Of a stretch of DNA of 64,000 bases, positions 1-9,922 are shown one piece after another. Origin of the DNA: Flavobacterium fryxellicola (GTDB taxonomy: Bacteria; Bacteroidota; Bacteroidia; Flavobacteriales; Flavobacteriaceae); contig NZ_FRDK01000001.1 in the NCBI RefSeq assembly GCF_900143245.1, positions 558,001-622,000 on the forward strand, given 5' to 3'. Under the pieces are notes generated by a model. It was given only the letters and a program-made list of their open reading frames with translations, did not search any database and had not been told where the DNA came from. The position numbers were made by a program, and so were the translations under genes. Position 1 is the first letter of the stretch. Every line of letters begins with the position of its first letter.

Positions 1-384
1 AATCTATTATTAGTTTGAAAGTATCCTAATGGCGATTTTTATCGCTGTATCAAAAGTTCGTGAGACACTACCTTGCGCTGCATATCGTGCTGATTTTTTG
101 TAACGGAATGTTTTGTACCAGCAGTGGTTTTAGAAAGAAAAAGAACGGAAGGGGTTTTATAAATTGCCACTATAGCTTACCTGCTATTTGATGAAGCTAA
201 AAACTCAGAAAACTGCGCCTTTACTTTAAAATGGATAAAATCAGTAGAGAGCTGCAAAAGAAAGCGCACACAAACCGTCGTTTATTCCTATTGTTGTAAG
301 CTATCAGTAAGCATCACGCTAAGACTATTTCAGGAATTAGAACCTTTGTAGAACAACGTTTCCCATTTTTTTGCAGCGCCTGAA
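1..384. other. Left-edge region without a recognisable gene
   Basis: No convincing coding sequence was found on either strand. It lies downstream of the phosphate transporter, which is transcribed towards it. Short open stretches exist but none has a start codon and family-like sequence. A neighbouring gene may end just outside the window. Confidence 0.5.
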
Positions 385-2631
385 CTACTCTTTATTGAGT
401 TTATTAAATTCTTTGAATAATTCCAATAAGTTCATAATAGATTTTATTAAATCATTCGTTTCTAATAACAAAGCGAAGTATAACTTACTGTTTTTAGGAC
501 TCGTTTCTGTGGTTCTTATTCTTATTATTTGTTTTGATATTAATTCAGAAACCGTGTCTAAAAGAACTTGTTTGTCATTTAATATAAGGTCAATCTTATA
601 AAAATCCTCGGTCTTAAAACTGTCTTCTAACAGTCGCAACAACTGCTGTAATTGTTCGTCAACTGTTTTCAGGTCTCTAATTTGATTGAATTTTAATTGC
701 TTGTGATTATTATTAACGTGTGAATAACTATTGGTTGTTATAAAATCAATGGATTGAACCATATCTTGCAAATAACCCAAAATCAATATGTAAAATTTAC
801 TCGCTTCAACTGAATTGTCGTCCAGGTTTTTAATGAAGTAAAAAACGTTACTTTTTAATTCGTCAATTTCTTTTTCTAATTTCTTTTGGTCTTTTTTGTT
901 CTCTTTTAATTTAGCCAAATCTTGTAAACTTAAATTGTCAATCAAATTACCGTATAATGCACTAGTTTTGCGAAATACTTTGGAAATTTGCGCAGAGCTT
1001 TCCGTAATCATTTCTTTGACAGTTCCAATATCTTCCTTCCGCAAGCTCTTTATTTCTGCTTCACTTTGCACCTTTTCTTTATGCTTTCTAGAGCTTCTAT
1101 ATAACATGATTCCTAGTAAAAGTAATAAGCCGACAAATGCGAAAACTTCTCCGATTTTTAAAATATAAGCAGTTATAAAAGCCAATATAAAAGCGACAAT
1201 TGCGGTAAAAAACCAACCTCCAATTACTTTAAAAACGCCAGCAATTCTATAAACCGCGCTCTCCCGATCCCAAGCTCTATCAGCAAACGAGGTTCCCATG
1301 GCAACCATAAATGTTACATAAGTGGTGGATAGGGGTAACTTTAAAGAGGTTCCTATGGCGATTAAAATACTAGCTACCATTAAATTAACCGAAGCTCTTA
1401 CCATATCAAAAGCGGGCTCATCATCTGTTTTCTTTGTAGGCTTCAATACATTTTCAAAGCGTCTGTCAATTTTTATTTGTAATTTTTTTGGTAAAAAGAA
1501 ATTGATGCCTTCGCCAATATACAAGCCCAATCTAACGATAAATCGCGAAGCTGTATTTGGTGCGAATTTTTCAATACCATCACCTTGTCTGGATAAATTA
1601 ACTCCTGTTTCTATAACACTTTTTGCTTTCTTTGAGGTCCAAAGGGTGATCACCATAATAACACCAGCTAATAATAAAAAGTAAAAGGGTGCTACAATAT
1701 CATCATTCGCTAAAGCGCCCATCATAAACGCATCTCCTGAAACACCACTGCCTTGGAAAATTTCATAAGAGTTGAACGCCGCAATGGGCACTCCAATAAA
1801 GTTGACCAAATCATTTCCTGCAAAAGCCAGTGCTAAAGCAAAAGTTCCTACAAGTATAATAACACGTAAAATATTGACTTTAAAGTAACTTATTAGGACT
1901 TGAGACAGTACTAAAAAAACAAGAAAATTTAAACCTAGAATCATAAATTGATGCTCATTGATCCAGTCAAATTGTTCTTTGGAGATAAAGGAAACTCCTT
2001 TCAATCCTTTAATTAGGATAAAAAAAGTAATTGCTGTAATGGCTATTCCTCCGAAAATAGCACCAAAATATTTTAACTTTTTTTCGTAATGAAAAGTAAA
2101 AATTAATCGGGAAATATATTGGACAAGACTTCCTATAGAAAAAGACAGTAGCACAGAAAGTAAGATGCTATACACTATGGTAGAGGCTTTCTTTGTATTA
2201 ATGTACATTCCTAAATTGTCGATAGTGTCATCGGTCGTATATATTTTGTATAGGGCTAAACAAACTGCAGCTCCTAATAACTCGAAAATTATGGAAACAG
2301 TAGTGGAGGTAGGTAATCCAAGGGAATTAAAAACATCTAAAAGTAAAATATCAGTAATCATAACCGCTAAAAAAATGATCATGACATCGTTAAAACTAAA
2401 CATGCTTGGAACAAAAATACCACTTCGTGCTATTTCCATCATCCCACTTGAAAAAAGGGCTCCAATTAAAACTCCAAGACTTGCGACAATCATGGTCGTT
2501 TTAAATGAAATAGCTTTTGAACCTATGGCAGAATTTAAAAAGTTTACTGCGTCATTACTCACGCCAACCATTAAATCAATGATAGCTAAGACACCTAACG
2601 CAATCAACATAATTACATAAATCTGTTCCAT
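385..2631 (-). CDS. Inorganic phosphate transporter (Pit/PHO4 family) with C-terminal PhoU-like region
   Basis: This is a polytopic inner-membrane symporter of about 748 residues. The N-terminal segment contains the family signature GVSNDAVNFLNSAIGSKAI, and a second repeat half contains the related motif AGNDLVNFIGVP, as expected for the two inverted repeats of PHO4 proteins. After about 12 hydrophobic segments the last 200 residues are charged and helical (KKDQKKLEKEIDEL), resembling a PhoU/DUF47-type domain fused to the carrier. The reading frame opens further upstream with TTG, but the ATG at 2631 gives the normal family start (MEQIYVIMLIAL). It is probably monocistronic. Expected role: low-affinity phosphate uptake. 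The family call is firm; ion coupling is not visible in the sequence. Confidence 0.9.
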   Translation of the reverse strand: MEQIYVIMLIALGVLAIIDLMVGVSNDAVNFLNSAIGSKAISFKTTMIVASLGVLIGALFSSGMMEIARSGIFVPSMFSFNDVMIIFLAVMITDILLLDVFNSLGLPTSTTVSIIFELLGAAVCLALYKIYTTDDTIDNLGMYINTKKASTIVYSILLSVLLSFSIGSLVQYISRLIFTFHYEKKLKYFGAIFGGIAITAITFFILIKGLKGVSFISKEQFDWINEHQFMILGLNFLVFLVLSQVLISYFKVNILRVIILVGTFALALAFAGNDLVNFIGVPIAAFNSYEIFQGSGVSGDAFMMGALANDDIVAPFYFLLLAGVIMVITLWTSKKAKSVIETGVNLSRQGDGIEKFAPNTASRFIVRLGLYIGEGINFFLPKKLQIKIDRRFENVLKPTKKTDDEPAFDMVRASVNLMVASILIAIGTSLKLPLSTTYVTFMVAMGTSFADRAWDRESAVYRIAGVFKVIGGWFFTAIVAFILAFITAYILKIGEVFAFVGLLLLLGIMLYRSSRKHKEKVQSEAEIKSLRKEDIGTVKEMITESSAQISKVFRKTSALYGNLIDNLSLQDLAKLKENKKDQKKLEKEIDELKSNVFYFIKNLDDNSVEASKFYILILGYLQDMVQSIDFITTNSYSHVNNNHKQLKFNQIRDLKTVDEQLQQLLRLLEDSFKTEDFYKIDLILNDKQVLLDTVSELISKQIIRIRTTETSPKNSKLYFALLLETNDLIKSIMNLLELFKEFNKLNKE

Positions 2632-3169
2632 ATTAATTTGGGGTTTAATTTTGTACAAAAGTCCTGTAACGACTTTGTTTTCATGTTAACTTAATGTTAT
2701 TAAAACCAGAAAAGTTGAAATAGGGTAAAAAATCAGTACGTTAAATTAAAATTACGAATTAATGTTCAATGATGTTCAAATAAAATCAATTGATGTTGAG
2801 TGTATTGCGAAAAAAGAACAATCAAAGTCCAGCTTTATTTTTTCATTACCTATCGCCGTTGCCTCTTTTTTTTTGGAGACCCAAAGCACAAAATCAGGTG
2901 GTTTTTAGAAATAGGGACCTCATTTCCACTTTTAAATGGAATAGGGTTGAAGTTTTCAGGAGGCACGTAGCGGGATTGGTCCGCCATTGGAACAACGACA
3001 GCAGTTCAAAAAGTAGAAAAGCACTATCAGACTTCTTAGGAATGATAGTGCTTTTTTATAGGCATTCTTTTCGTTCAAGAATGCCATAAATACAGTTAAA
3101 AATGGCATTACCTGAGAACAAAGTAAGATTAATGTTTTTAATTGGTTCGTTGCAATTACACTAGTCAGC
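2632..3169. other. Intergenic region with one hairpin terminator
   Basis: About 540 bases lie between the phosphate transporter start and the polysaccharide deacetylase stop. Apart from the terminator at 3017-3057 I see no supported gene. A 9-base A/T homopolymer near 2865-2875 interrupts a short open stretch on the minus strand. Confidence 0.5.
3017..3057. terminator. Rho-independent terminator
   Basis: The arms AAAAGCACTATCA and TGATAGTGCTTTTTT are perfectly complementary around a 13-base loop, with A and T runs on both sides. It can act on either strand and most plausibly ends the minus-strand deacetylase operon about 110 bases after its stop codon. Confidence 0.8.
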
Positions 3170-4009
3170 TTATTTAAAAGAGGAGTCAATAGATCGCATC
3201 ATTCCTTCCGTAGACCAAGTTCCAGAAACGATTATTCGTCTTATAGTATAAAGTGGATCTGTAGTATCTCTTTTGGTAGACAAAATATACCCCATTTCGT
3301 AACCGCTTTTCTTAATTTCAGGAATTGCTGCCGTATTCCACAATCCAAATGGATAGGCGAAATCCTTAACTGGTTTCCCAATGATTTCTTCTAATTTTGC
3401 TTTTGGTTTTACCAATTGTACATTCCAGTCGTCTCCTGTATATTTCGTAACCATGTGATGATCCCATGTGTGCGCTGCCACCACATTGCCACTATCTGAT
3501 AAGCTTTTAATTTGCTCTTTGCTCAGGTATCCGGGACGATTAATGGAAACCGTCATAATGAAAAACACGCCTTTGAAACCATATTTTTTCATTTCGGCTG
3601 CGCCAATGGTGAATTGTTCTTCGCGGGTATCGTCAAAGGTAATGAGGATTGGTTTTGCGGGTAATGGGCCATCAAAAACCAAATAGTTATACAGTTGTTC
3701 TGGTAAAATGGTTTGGTAACCGGCGTCGGCTAAGGCTTTCATTTGCTCTGCAAAAGCAGGCGGTTTTACGGTATATACTTTGATGTTTCCACTTGCACTG
3801 GCGCTAAAATCCCGAATGTTATGGTAACATAAAATGGGCACTTCTTTTTTTGAAAGAACGGTTGCGGCATGATTGGCTGTTTTTTTTGCGGCTACTATTT
3901 TCGCAGGAACAGCAACCAGAGGAACTTCCGGTACTATTTTCCGGGGTTCTGATTGGCAACCCAGTACTAATAAAAATCCTAGACAAAAACAGGAAAGAAG
4001 ATTTTTCAT
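3170..4009 (-). CDS. Polysaccharide deacetylase family lipoprotein
   Basis: The 279-residue protein has a lipoprotein signal (LLVLGC at residues 13-18). The NodB/CE4 fold is recognisable: PILCYHNI near the start of the domain, LITFDDT carrying the metal-site aspartate pair, a VAAHTWDHH motif matching the zinc-binding HxxxH, and DFAYPFG. Such enzymes remove N- or O-acetyl groups from cell-envelope or extracellular polysaccharides. It follows the lipoprotein gene at 4018-5049 by 8 bases, so the two are probably cotranscribed. The exact substrate cannot be read from the sequence. Confidence 0.87.
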   Translation of the reverse strand: MKNLLSCFCLGFLLVLGCQSEPRKIVPEVPLVAVPAKIVAAKKTANHAATVLSKKEVPILCYHNIRDFSASASGNIKVYTVKPPAFAEQMKALADAGYQTILPEQLYNYLVFDGPLPAKPILITFDDTREEQFTIGAAEMKKYGFKGVFFIMTVSINRPGYLSKEQIKSLSDSGNVVAAHTWDHHMVTKYTGDDWNVQLVKPKAKLEEIIGKPVKDFAYPFGLWNTAAIPEIKKSGYEMGYILSTKRDTTDPLYTIRRIIVSGTWSTEGMMRSIDSSFK

Positions 4010-4017
4010 AACTTAAA

Positions 4018-5049
4018 TTATTGGTACTGAATGTAAATTGGTTTTGGAGTGAATTTCACTAACTCTTCCGGGCTGTACATTTTCCAATCGTTTTTATTGT
4101 CATTTTTATAAAACAATTTAAAACCGGAAAAGTGTACGGGTTCTTTAAAAATATAAGCCTTATAAGAATCTTTTTTTAATACTTTGCTACCAAAACCATC
4201 CATGTCCATTACGATTTGCACCTCTGGAACTTTTTTGATTTCTTTATAGTTTTTAACCATTCCTTGTGTAAAGCGATGCACGACAAGGACCTTTGGAGTC
4301 AGCTTGTTTTTGCGCACAATGTCTGCTAAAATGTCTATGGCATCATTGATATCAGCCGCAGTAAAATGTCCAATTTTTGACCCTGGACGTTCTCCATTTT
4401 TCATTGAAAATTCAGGATCAATCCCAAGATGCACATTTGGCATAGCAAGGTATTTTTCCAGTTCGGCTACCTCAGATTTAACCGTACTGTGTCCTACCTG
4501 AATGTCTAAAAACACTAATGCATTGATGGGCTTTGCCCAGCTGATAATAGTATCAATTTGTTTGAAAGGCATGCGAAGGCGGTGCATATTATTTTTTCCA
4601 GGTGCGCCCTGAGCGGTAACAGCAATGTAATGCAAAGCAGGAATTGTTTTTACAGTTGAATCTGCCGCTTGCCACTTGGCTACTTCCCCTTGTAGTTTTG
4701 CCAACATTTCTTTTCGAGGTATTTCCCCCAATATTCCCATTCGAGTCGAATATAAATTTCCGTAATACGCAATTATTCTGTTGTATGGCAAAAGCGCTCC
4801 TGGTAAGGGATAAGGCGTTTTTACAGGCCATCGACCTGTTGTATCATTATTGCTTAATGCAATCATTCTTTTATTGTAATCCACCGTGTCAATGGTAAGA
4901 ACTTGCTTTTTCTCTGTTGAATCCACTACTTTTACGGTTGCCGTTTCCTCTGTTTCTTTTTCAGTATCAGCTGCTTTGCCACGATTGCAGGCCAAAGTAC
5001 TTAACAACAATAAGGGAAGTGTAATAAATGCAATTGCTGATTTTTTCAT
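4018..5049 (-). CDS. Hypothetical lipoprotein, possible TIM-barrel-like domain
   Basis: The 343-residue protein begins with a lipoprotein signal (LLLSTLACN) followed by a Glu/Thr-rich linker to about residue 45. The remaining 300 residues contain strand-helix alternation with motifs such as ALVFLDIQVGHS, HLGIDPEFSM and VLVVHRFT, suggestive of a TIM-barrel or glycosidase-like fold. I do not recognise a named family. It sits directly upstream of a polysaccharide deacetylase in an apparent operon, so an envelope or polysaccharide role is a reasonable inference only. Confidence 0.7.
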   Translation of the reverse strand: MKKSAIAFITLPLLLLSTLACNRGKAADTEKETEETATVKVVDSTEKKQVLTIDTVDYNKRMIALSNNDTTGRWPVKTPYPLPGALLPYNRIIAYYGNLYSTRMGILGEIPRKEMLAKLQGEVAKWQAADSTVKTIPALHYIAVTAQGAPGKNNMHRLRMPFKQIDTIISWAKPINALVFLDIQVGHSTVKSEVAELEKYLAMPNVHLGIDPEFSMKNGERPGSKIGHFTAADINDAIDILADIVRKNKLTPKVLVVHRFTQGMVKNYKEIKKVPEVQIVMDMDGFGSKVLKKDSYKAYIFKEPVHFSGFKLFYKNDNKNDWKMYSPEELVKFTPKPIYIQYQ

Positions 5050-5781
5050 AGGTAGATAATGTTGGTTTTAAAATATAAGAAGAAGGCTATTTAAGTTTGT
5101 TTTAACGCTTGATCGTAATGCAAAGATATGATTTTTAAAGAACGTCTTTTCTGCTAAAGTAGTGCCTTGGAGCGGTATTTTTTATATAATTTACGGTTTA
5201 ACAAGACCTTTACCTATTTTAATCCTTTTCAAAATTATATCTTCTTGCGCAGCACTAAAATAAATAAAATTTTAATGCAAGTTGAGATGGAAACACTATT
5301 TTTGTTTTTAGCTACGATTTTATAAATTTTTTTTGGAAGTAGAAAGAAAAAACTAACTTTAACCCGTTGGGTGTAATTAGTTTTTAATGGTGATTTTTAG
5401 TCAGTTCGAGTGATGTTATCCCGAAGCCTCGGGAGGAAAATCGTATCGAAAACACGAAAAATTAGGAGCAAAAACCATTCTCGATGCATTTTTTGTTCCA
5501 TTTCATTGCATAAAAAACACTCGAACTGCCGTTTTTGATACTTGCACCCAACGGGTTAACTTTATCAATCGTAAGGCATTCTTGGTAATAACGGTACTTT
5601 GATTTTTTTTGCTATTCAAACGCAATGATAAAGTTGGAGCGATTTTTTTGAATTTTATGGAATTTGCGCCACAATTCGTCGCTGCGAATTATTCGAATCG
5701 TTCAGGAAGGACTAACTTAAAGCGAATACTCCTAGCGTACAAACTTTAGCACTATTTTTAAACCTATAAATACACTTTCAA
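5050..5781. other. Divergent intergenic region containing a 197-bp TIR element
   Basis: The region separates the minus-strand lipoprotein operon from the TonB receptor. Bases 5361-5557 form the inverted-repeat element described separately. A small hairpin (AATTCG / CGAATT) lies near 5670-5690. I see no further gene and no clear -7 box. Confidence 0.5.
5361..5557. mobile_element. MITE-like 197-bp element, copy 1
   Basis: The element has perfect 13-bp terminal inverted repeats, AACCCGTTGGGTG at 5361-5373 and CACCCAACGGGTT at 5545-5557. It is flanked on both sides by the hexamer AACTTT (5355-5360 and 5558-5563), as expected of a target-site duplication. An inner inverted pair (CAGTTCGAGTG / CACTCGAACTG) nests inside, so the whole unit can fold into a long hairpin. 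There is no ORF. A second copy of identical length lies at 10541-10737. Non-autonomous transposition is inferred. Confidence 0.75.
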
Positions 5782-7857
5782 TTGTTCAAAAATACGCTTT
5801 CTTTCTTGCTTTTTTTAGGTAGTGTTACTGCTGTTTTTGGACAAATAAAAAAAGATACAATTGCACTCTCGGCAGTCATCTTGACGGGTTCGCCTATTAA
5901 GAACGTACTCCAAAATACGGCTGCTTCCGTTTCTGTGATAACTACTGCGGACCTTGCTAAGAGCGATGGGATTATAGTAACTCCAGTTTTAAACAAGATT
6001 CCCGGCGTAACCATGCAGCAAGGCGCTTTGAATACCAATCGGATTACTATTCGAGGGATTGGTGCCAGATCGCAATTTGGCACTACTAAAATTAAAGCCT
6101 ATTTTGATGGAATTCCGTTGACTTCTGGCGAAGGTGAAACTACAATTGATGATCTTGATTTGGCTACTATCGAAAAAATAGAAATTATAAAAGGACCCAA
6201 TTCCACGAGTTTTGGTTCTGGATTGGGCGGCGTGATTCAGTTGTTTTCAAAGGAAACCCCTTTGCAAGAATCCTTTGGGAAAGCAACGGTTACTTTTGGA
6301 AGTTTTGGTTTGTTGCAACAACGACTTTCCGCTGGTTATAGTGATGTCAAAACGAACTTGTTCAGCAGTTACACGGATTTAGAGACGGATGGGTTTCGAG
6401 CCAACAGTTCGTACAAACGGCAAACATTCAACTTACATGGCCAACAAAAAATAAGTTCCAAAGGGAATTTATCTTTTTTAGGCACGTTCACCCGTTTAAA
6501 AGCCTTTATACCAAGTTCGATTAATGAAACCGATTTTAAAAATAACCCAGAAAAAGCTGCCAGTACTTGGGCAGCGGCACAAGGTTTTGAATCGTATGAC
6601 AAATTCCTGCTTGGGCTTGGTTACGATCATCAATTTTCTGAAAAATGGTCTTTACAAACCAGCCTTTTTTCAAATTTAAAAGACGCTTACGAACCCCGAC
6701 CTTTTGATATTTTAGAGGATAAAACTAGTTCGGTTGGGATTCGTTCCAATGTCAATTATAAAGAGCATTTGTTTTCTCTGCCCTTTGAATTGAGTTTTGG
6801 CACTGAATTGCTTACGGAACAATACGAGTACACGCTGTATCGCAATTTATATCAGTCACAACCGGGTCAGGGAAGTCTTCAAGGTGATGCGTTCAGCGCC
6901 ATCAAACAAAACAGGAAGTATAGCAACTACTTTTTACAAATGGAACTTTGGCTCTCTCAAAAATTACATTTGGAAAGCGGACTGGCATTGAATACGACTT
7001 CCTATTCTTTACAAAATGTTTTCGAAAATCGCACAGCCACAAAAGAACCGTTTACTTTTGGTGCTGTCTGGTCCCCACGAGTTGGTTTATCCTATAAAGT
7101 AGGTACTGATAAGAACATTTTCGCTTCCATCAGCAATGGATTTTCGGTTCCTTCAGTGGCGGAAACCTTGACGCCTGAGGGCCAAATAAACACCGATTTG
7201 AAACCAGAGATGGGTTGGAATTATGAACTGGGTTTCAAAGGGAATTGGCTTCAAAACAAATTATATACGGAAGTAGCACTTTACACGACGCAAATCACCA
7301 ATTTATTAGTGGCTCGGCGAACCGCTAATGATCAATTTGTAGGCATTAATGCAGGAAGCAGCTCGCATTCAGGTTTAGAATTTGCAGTCAATTACAAACT
7401 ATTAGAACAGCCGCAACTTCAAATCATACCTTATTTTTCAGGAGCAGTAAACAATTTTAAATTCAAAGAATTCATAGACGGTGAGGCGGACTATTCAGGA
7501 AATCAATTAACAGGCGTTCCCGAAACGCAATTTAATTTTGGTGTGGATTTAAATATAAAAAAGGGCTTGAGTTTGAACGCTTCTTTCCGAACCATGGGTA
7601 AAATTCCGTTGAATGATTCTAATATCAATTACAGTGAACGGTATTCGTTACTCGATATTAAGTCGACTTATATTTTTACAATTGGTAAAATCCTAAAAGC
7701 GGAGCTGAATGCCGGGATTAATAATGCACTGGATAGGAAATACGCCGCTAACATTTTGCCTAATGCAGTTGGTTTTGGCACTGCTGCTCCACGTTATTTT
7801 TATCCAGGAAATCCAGTGAATTACTATGGAGGTTTTTCGGTTGCGTACTATTTTTAA
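5782..7857 (+). CDS. TonB-dependent outer-membrane receptor
   Basis: The 691-residue protein has a signal peptide (cleavage near FGQ, residue 21), a plug domain (VSVITTADLAK, GVTMQQG, ITIRGIG, IEKIEIIKGPNSTSFGSGLGGVIQL) and a long beta-barrel ending in an aromatic residue (SVAYYF). There is no carboxypeptidase-like N-terminal extension, so it resembles siderophore or metal-chelate receptors rather than SusC. No ATG is available: an in-frame TAA lies at 5767-5769, and TTG at 5782 is the only conventional start giving an intact signal peptide. It is convergent with a periplasmic oxidase pair. The ligand is unknown. Confidence 0.9.
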   Translation: MFKNTLSFLLFLGSVTAVFGQIKKDTIALSAVILTGSPIKNVLQNTAASVSVITTADLAKSDGIIVTPVLNKIPGVTMQQGALNTNRITIRGIGARSQFGTTKIKAYFDGIPLTSGEGETTIDDLDLATIEKIEIIKGPNSTSFGSGLGGVIQLFSKETPLQESFGKATVTFGSFGLLQQRLSAGYSDVKTNLFSSYTDLETDGFRANSSYKRQTFNLHGQQKISSKGNLSFLGTFTRLKAFIPSSINETDFKNNPEKAASTWAAAQGFESYDKFLLGLGYDHQFSEKWSLQTSLFSNLKDAYEPRPFDILEDKTSSVGIRSNVNYKEHLFSLPFELSFGTELLTEQYEYTLYRNLYQSQPGQGSLQGDAFSAIKQNRKYSNYFLQMELWLSQKLHLESGLALNTTSYSLQNVFENRTATKEPFTFGAVWSPRVGLSYKVGTDKNIFASISNGFSVPSVAETLTPEGQINTDLKPEMGWNYELGFKGNWLQNKLYTEVALYTTQITNLLVARRTANDQFVGINAGSSSHSGLEFAVNYKLLEQPQLQIIPYFSGAVNNFKFKEFIDGEADYSGNQLTGVPETQFNFGVDLNIKKGLSLNASFRTMGKIPLNDSNINYSERYSLLDIKSTYIFTIGKILKAELNAGINNALDRKYAANILPNAVGFGTAAPRYFYPGNPVNYYGGFSVAYYF

Positions 7858-7879
7858 AGGCGAATTCTAAAACAGATTC

Positions 7880-8326
7880 TTACTTTTTGATGGCAGTGAC
7901 CTCTTTCTGGGTAACGACTTTCGATTGTTTATTGCTCCAAGAGGTCATCACATAATTCATCACATCAGCCACTTCCTCATCCGAGAGTCCCATAGCTGGC
8001 ATGCTGCTGTTGTACTTTATTTTATTGACTGTTATTTCGCCACTTTGTCCATATTTTACTGCCGCTATACTTTGATTTCTCTTGGTTATTAGCCAATCGG
8101 AACCATCAAGAGGAGGGAAGTTTTTTGCATCTCCTTTACCATTAGCACCATGACATTGCATGCAAAAATCAGCGTAGATTTCCTTACCCGGCGTTTGATC
8201 TTTTGAATTTACGGTCGTTTGGGTACTAAGGTCGGTATAGTTCTTTGAGTAAAATGGTCTTTCAAAAGAAAATCCACCTAGTAAAAGTATTCCAAAACCT
8301 AAAAATAATTTTGTTGGTAGCATCAT
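7880..8326 (-). CDS. Class I c-type cytochrome
   Basis: This 148-residue exported protein has an N-terminal hydrophobic segment and a single haem c site, CMQCH, with the distal Met probably in SSMPAMG. The domain is the usual about 85 residues long. Its start lies one base after the stop of the upstream PQQ-type dehydrogenase, so the two are translationally coupled in one operon. A dehydrogenase-to-cytochrome electron route in the periplasm is the natural inference. Confidence 0.88.
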   Translation of the reverse strand: MMLPTKLFLGFGILLLGGFSFERPFYSKNYTDLSTQTTVNSKDQTPGKEIYADFCMQCHGANGKGDAKNFPPLDGSDWLITKRNQSIAAVKYGQSGEITVNKIKYNSSMPAMGLSDEEVADVMNYVMTSWSNKQSKVVTQKEVTAIKK

Positions 8327-8327
8327 T

Positions 8328-9452
8328 TTAATTCGGTATTATTTTGACAATTCCTTTTCCTTCAACACCCATATAAATATAGCCGTCTGGACCTTGCGCC
8401 ACGTTCCGTACGCGACCTACGCCAGTGGCGATTTTTTGTCTGTCGATCACTTCACTTCCTTTGAGTTTAAGCAATTCAAGATATTGGAATTTCAAAGATC
8501 CTACAAGCAAATGTCCTTTCCAATCTGGATATTTGTCGCTGGTAACAAAAGTCATTCCGCTTGGCGCGATGGAAGGCAGCCAATAATAAATTGGTTTTTC
8601 AATTCCTGGCTTTTCATTTTCTTTGCTAATCGTTGTTCCGTCGTAATCGATGCCGTAGGTAACCACTGGCCATCCGTAATTGACTCCTTTTTTAATGATG
8701 TTGATTTCATCGCCACCTTGAGGACCGTGCTCGTGGGCCCAAATTGCTCCTGTTACAGGATTTTTTGCCATTCCTTGTGGATTGCGATTCCCATACGTAT
8801 AGATGGCTTCTTTCACTCCAGCCTGTCCTACAAAAGGATTGTCTTTAGGAATGCTTCCGTCATCATTCAAACGGTATATTTTGCCACCATCGCGTTTTAT
8901 ATCTTGAGGGTTTACAAAATGTTCTCCACGCTCTCCAATGGAGAAATACAAATAGCCGTCGTTGTCAAACACAATTCGGGATCCAAAATGCTGACCTTTT
9001 GTAGTATTCGGAGTGGCTTTATAAAGCGATTCTATTTGTGTCAGACTTCCGTCTACTAATTTTGCTCGAATAAGTTTTGTGTGACCACCGGTTCCTTCCC
9101 CTTCATCCGAAGCAAATGTCATGTAGATCCAGCCGTTTTTAGCATAATCAGGATGTAAAGCAATATCTAATAAACCGCCCTGCCCGCGAGAATATACTTT
9201 AGGAACATTTTTAATTTCAGTTTTTGTACCGTTTTTGATATGGTAGAGCACGCCACTTTTTTCAGTAACCAACATTGTGCCGTCTGGCAACCAAGTCATT
9301 CCCCATGGAATGGCAATATCGGAGGCTACGGTTTCTAGCGTGTAGTTTTTTACTTCGTCTTTGATAGCGATGTCGTTCGACTTAACTTGTGCATCGCAAC
9401 CAAAAGAAAGGAACGATAATAATGAAAGTGAAAAGAATGTGATTTTTTTCAT
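8328..9452 (-). CDS. PQQ-dependent sugar dehydrogenase (GSDH family) lipoprotein
   Basis: The 374-residue protein has a lipoprotein signal (LSFLSFGC) and the six-bladed propeller motifs of soluble aldose/glucose dehydrogenases: IAIPWGMTWLPDG, LLDIALHPDY, GQHFGSRI (catalytic His), YGNRNPQG and HEHGPQGGDEINI. These enzymes oxidise sugars in the periplasm with PQQ as cofactor. The cytochrome c encoded next is a plausible electron acceptor. No PQQ synthesis genes are in view, so PQQ may be scavenged. Substrate range cannot be predicted. Confidence 0.9.
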   Translation of the reverse strand: MKKITFFSLSLLSFLSFGCDAQVKSNDIAIKDEVKNYTLETVASDIAIPWGMTWLPDGTMLVTEKSGVLYHIKNGTKTEIKNVPKVYSRGQGGLLDIALHPDYAKNGWIYMTFASDEGEGTGGHTKLIRAKLVDGSLTQIESLYKATPNTTKGQHFGSRIVFDNDGYLYFSIGERGEHFVNPQDIKRDGGKIYRLNDDGSIPKDNPFVGQAGVKEAIYTYGNRNPQGMAKNPVTGAIWAHEHGPQGGDEINIIKKGVNYGWPVVTYGIDYDGTTISKENEKPGIEKPIYYWLPSIAPSGMTFVTSDKYPDWKGHLLVGSLKFQYLELLKLKGSEVIDRQKIATGVGRVRNVAQGPDGYIYMGVEGKGIVKIIPN

Positions 9453-9614
9453 AAGTCTGATTTTTAAGCTGTAGCATAAACATAATCTTTTTTAAAGATA
9501 GTAAAAGCGGAATAAAAAGAGCCCTATCGCTTTTAATTTTGCTTAGAATTAACAATTTTAGGAACAAAAATACGTTCTTGTTGTTTATTATAAAAAGCGA
9601 AGTCCTATAAGTTT

Positions 9615-9872
9615 TTAAAAAGTGTTCTGTTGTACTTGCATTCCCAAGTGGATCAAAAACCTTAATTTTTCTTCATTTCTGATTTGTTTAAAAATCATCC
9701 ACCAATAGTATTTAACTTTTTTTGAGGCGCTCAGTATTTTTATAAGTGATTTATTCTTATTTCTTTTTAATGCTATACTTTGCAGTTCTTGCCTCTTTGA
9801 TTTTTCCTTTTCAATTAACTTCAAAGCCAAAACAAGGTGCCTTTTACCTAAGCAAAAAAGCAAAAGTAGCAA
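9615..9872 (-). CDS. Short lysine-rich hypothetical ORF
   Basis: The 85-codon frame opens with a hydrophobic stretch and continues as a basic helical sequence (KVKYYWWMIFKQIRNEEKL). I do not recognise it, and it has no obvious promoter. It may be a remnant or a chance ORF in an AT-rich gap; it is recorded because nothing else occupies the stretch. Confidence 0.25.
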   Translation of the reverse strand: MLLLLFCLGKRHLVLALKLIEKEKSKRQELQSIALKRNKNKSLIKILSASKKVKYYWWMIFKQIRNEEKLRFLIHLGMQVQQNTF

Positions 9873-9922
9873 GACCTTTCTCTATCCGATACCAATTGCA
9901 TGAAAAACTTAGATTTTTTGTT

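Noticed and set aside
2790..3189. Overlapping frames of 99 and 77 codons on opposite strands
   Set aside because: They cross the terminator at 3017-3057 and have no recognisable protein features.
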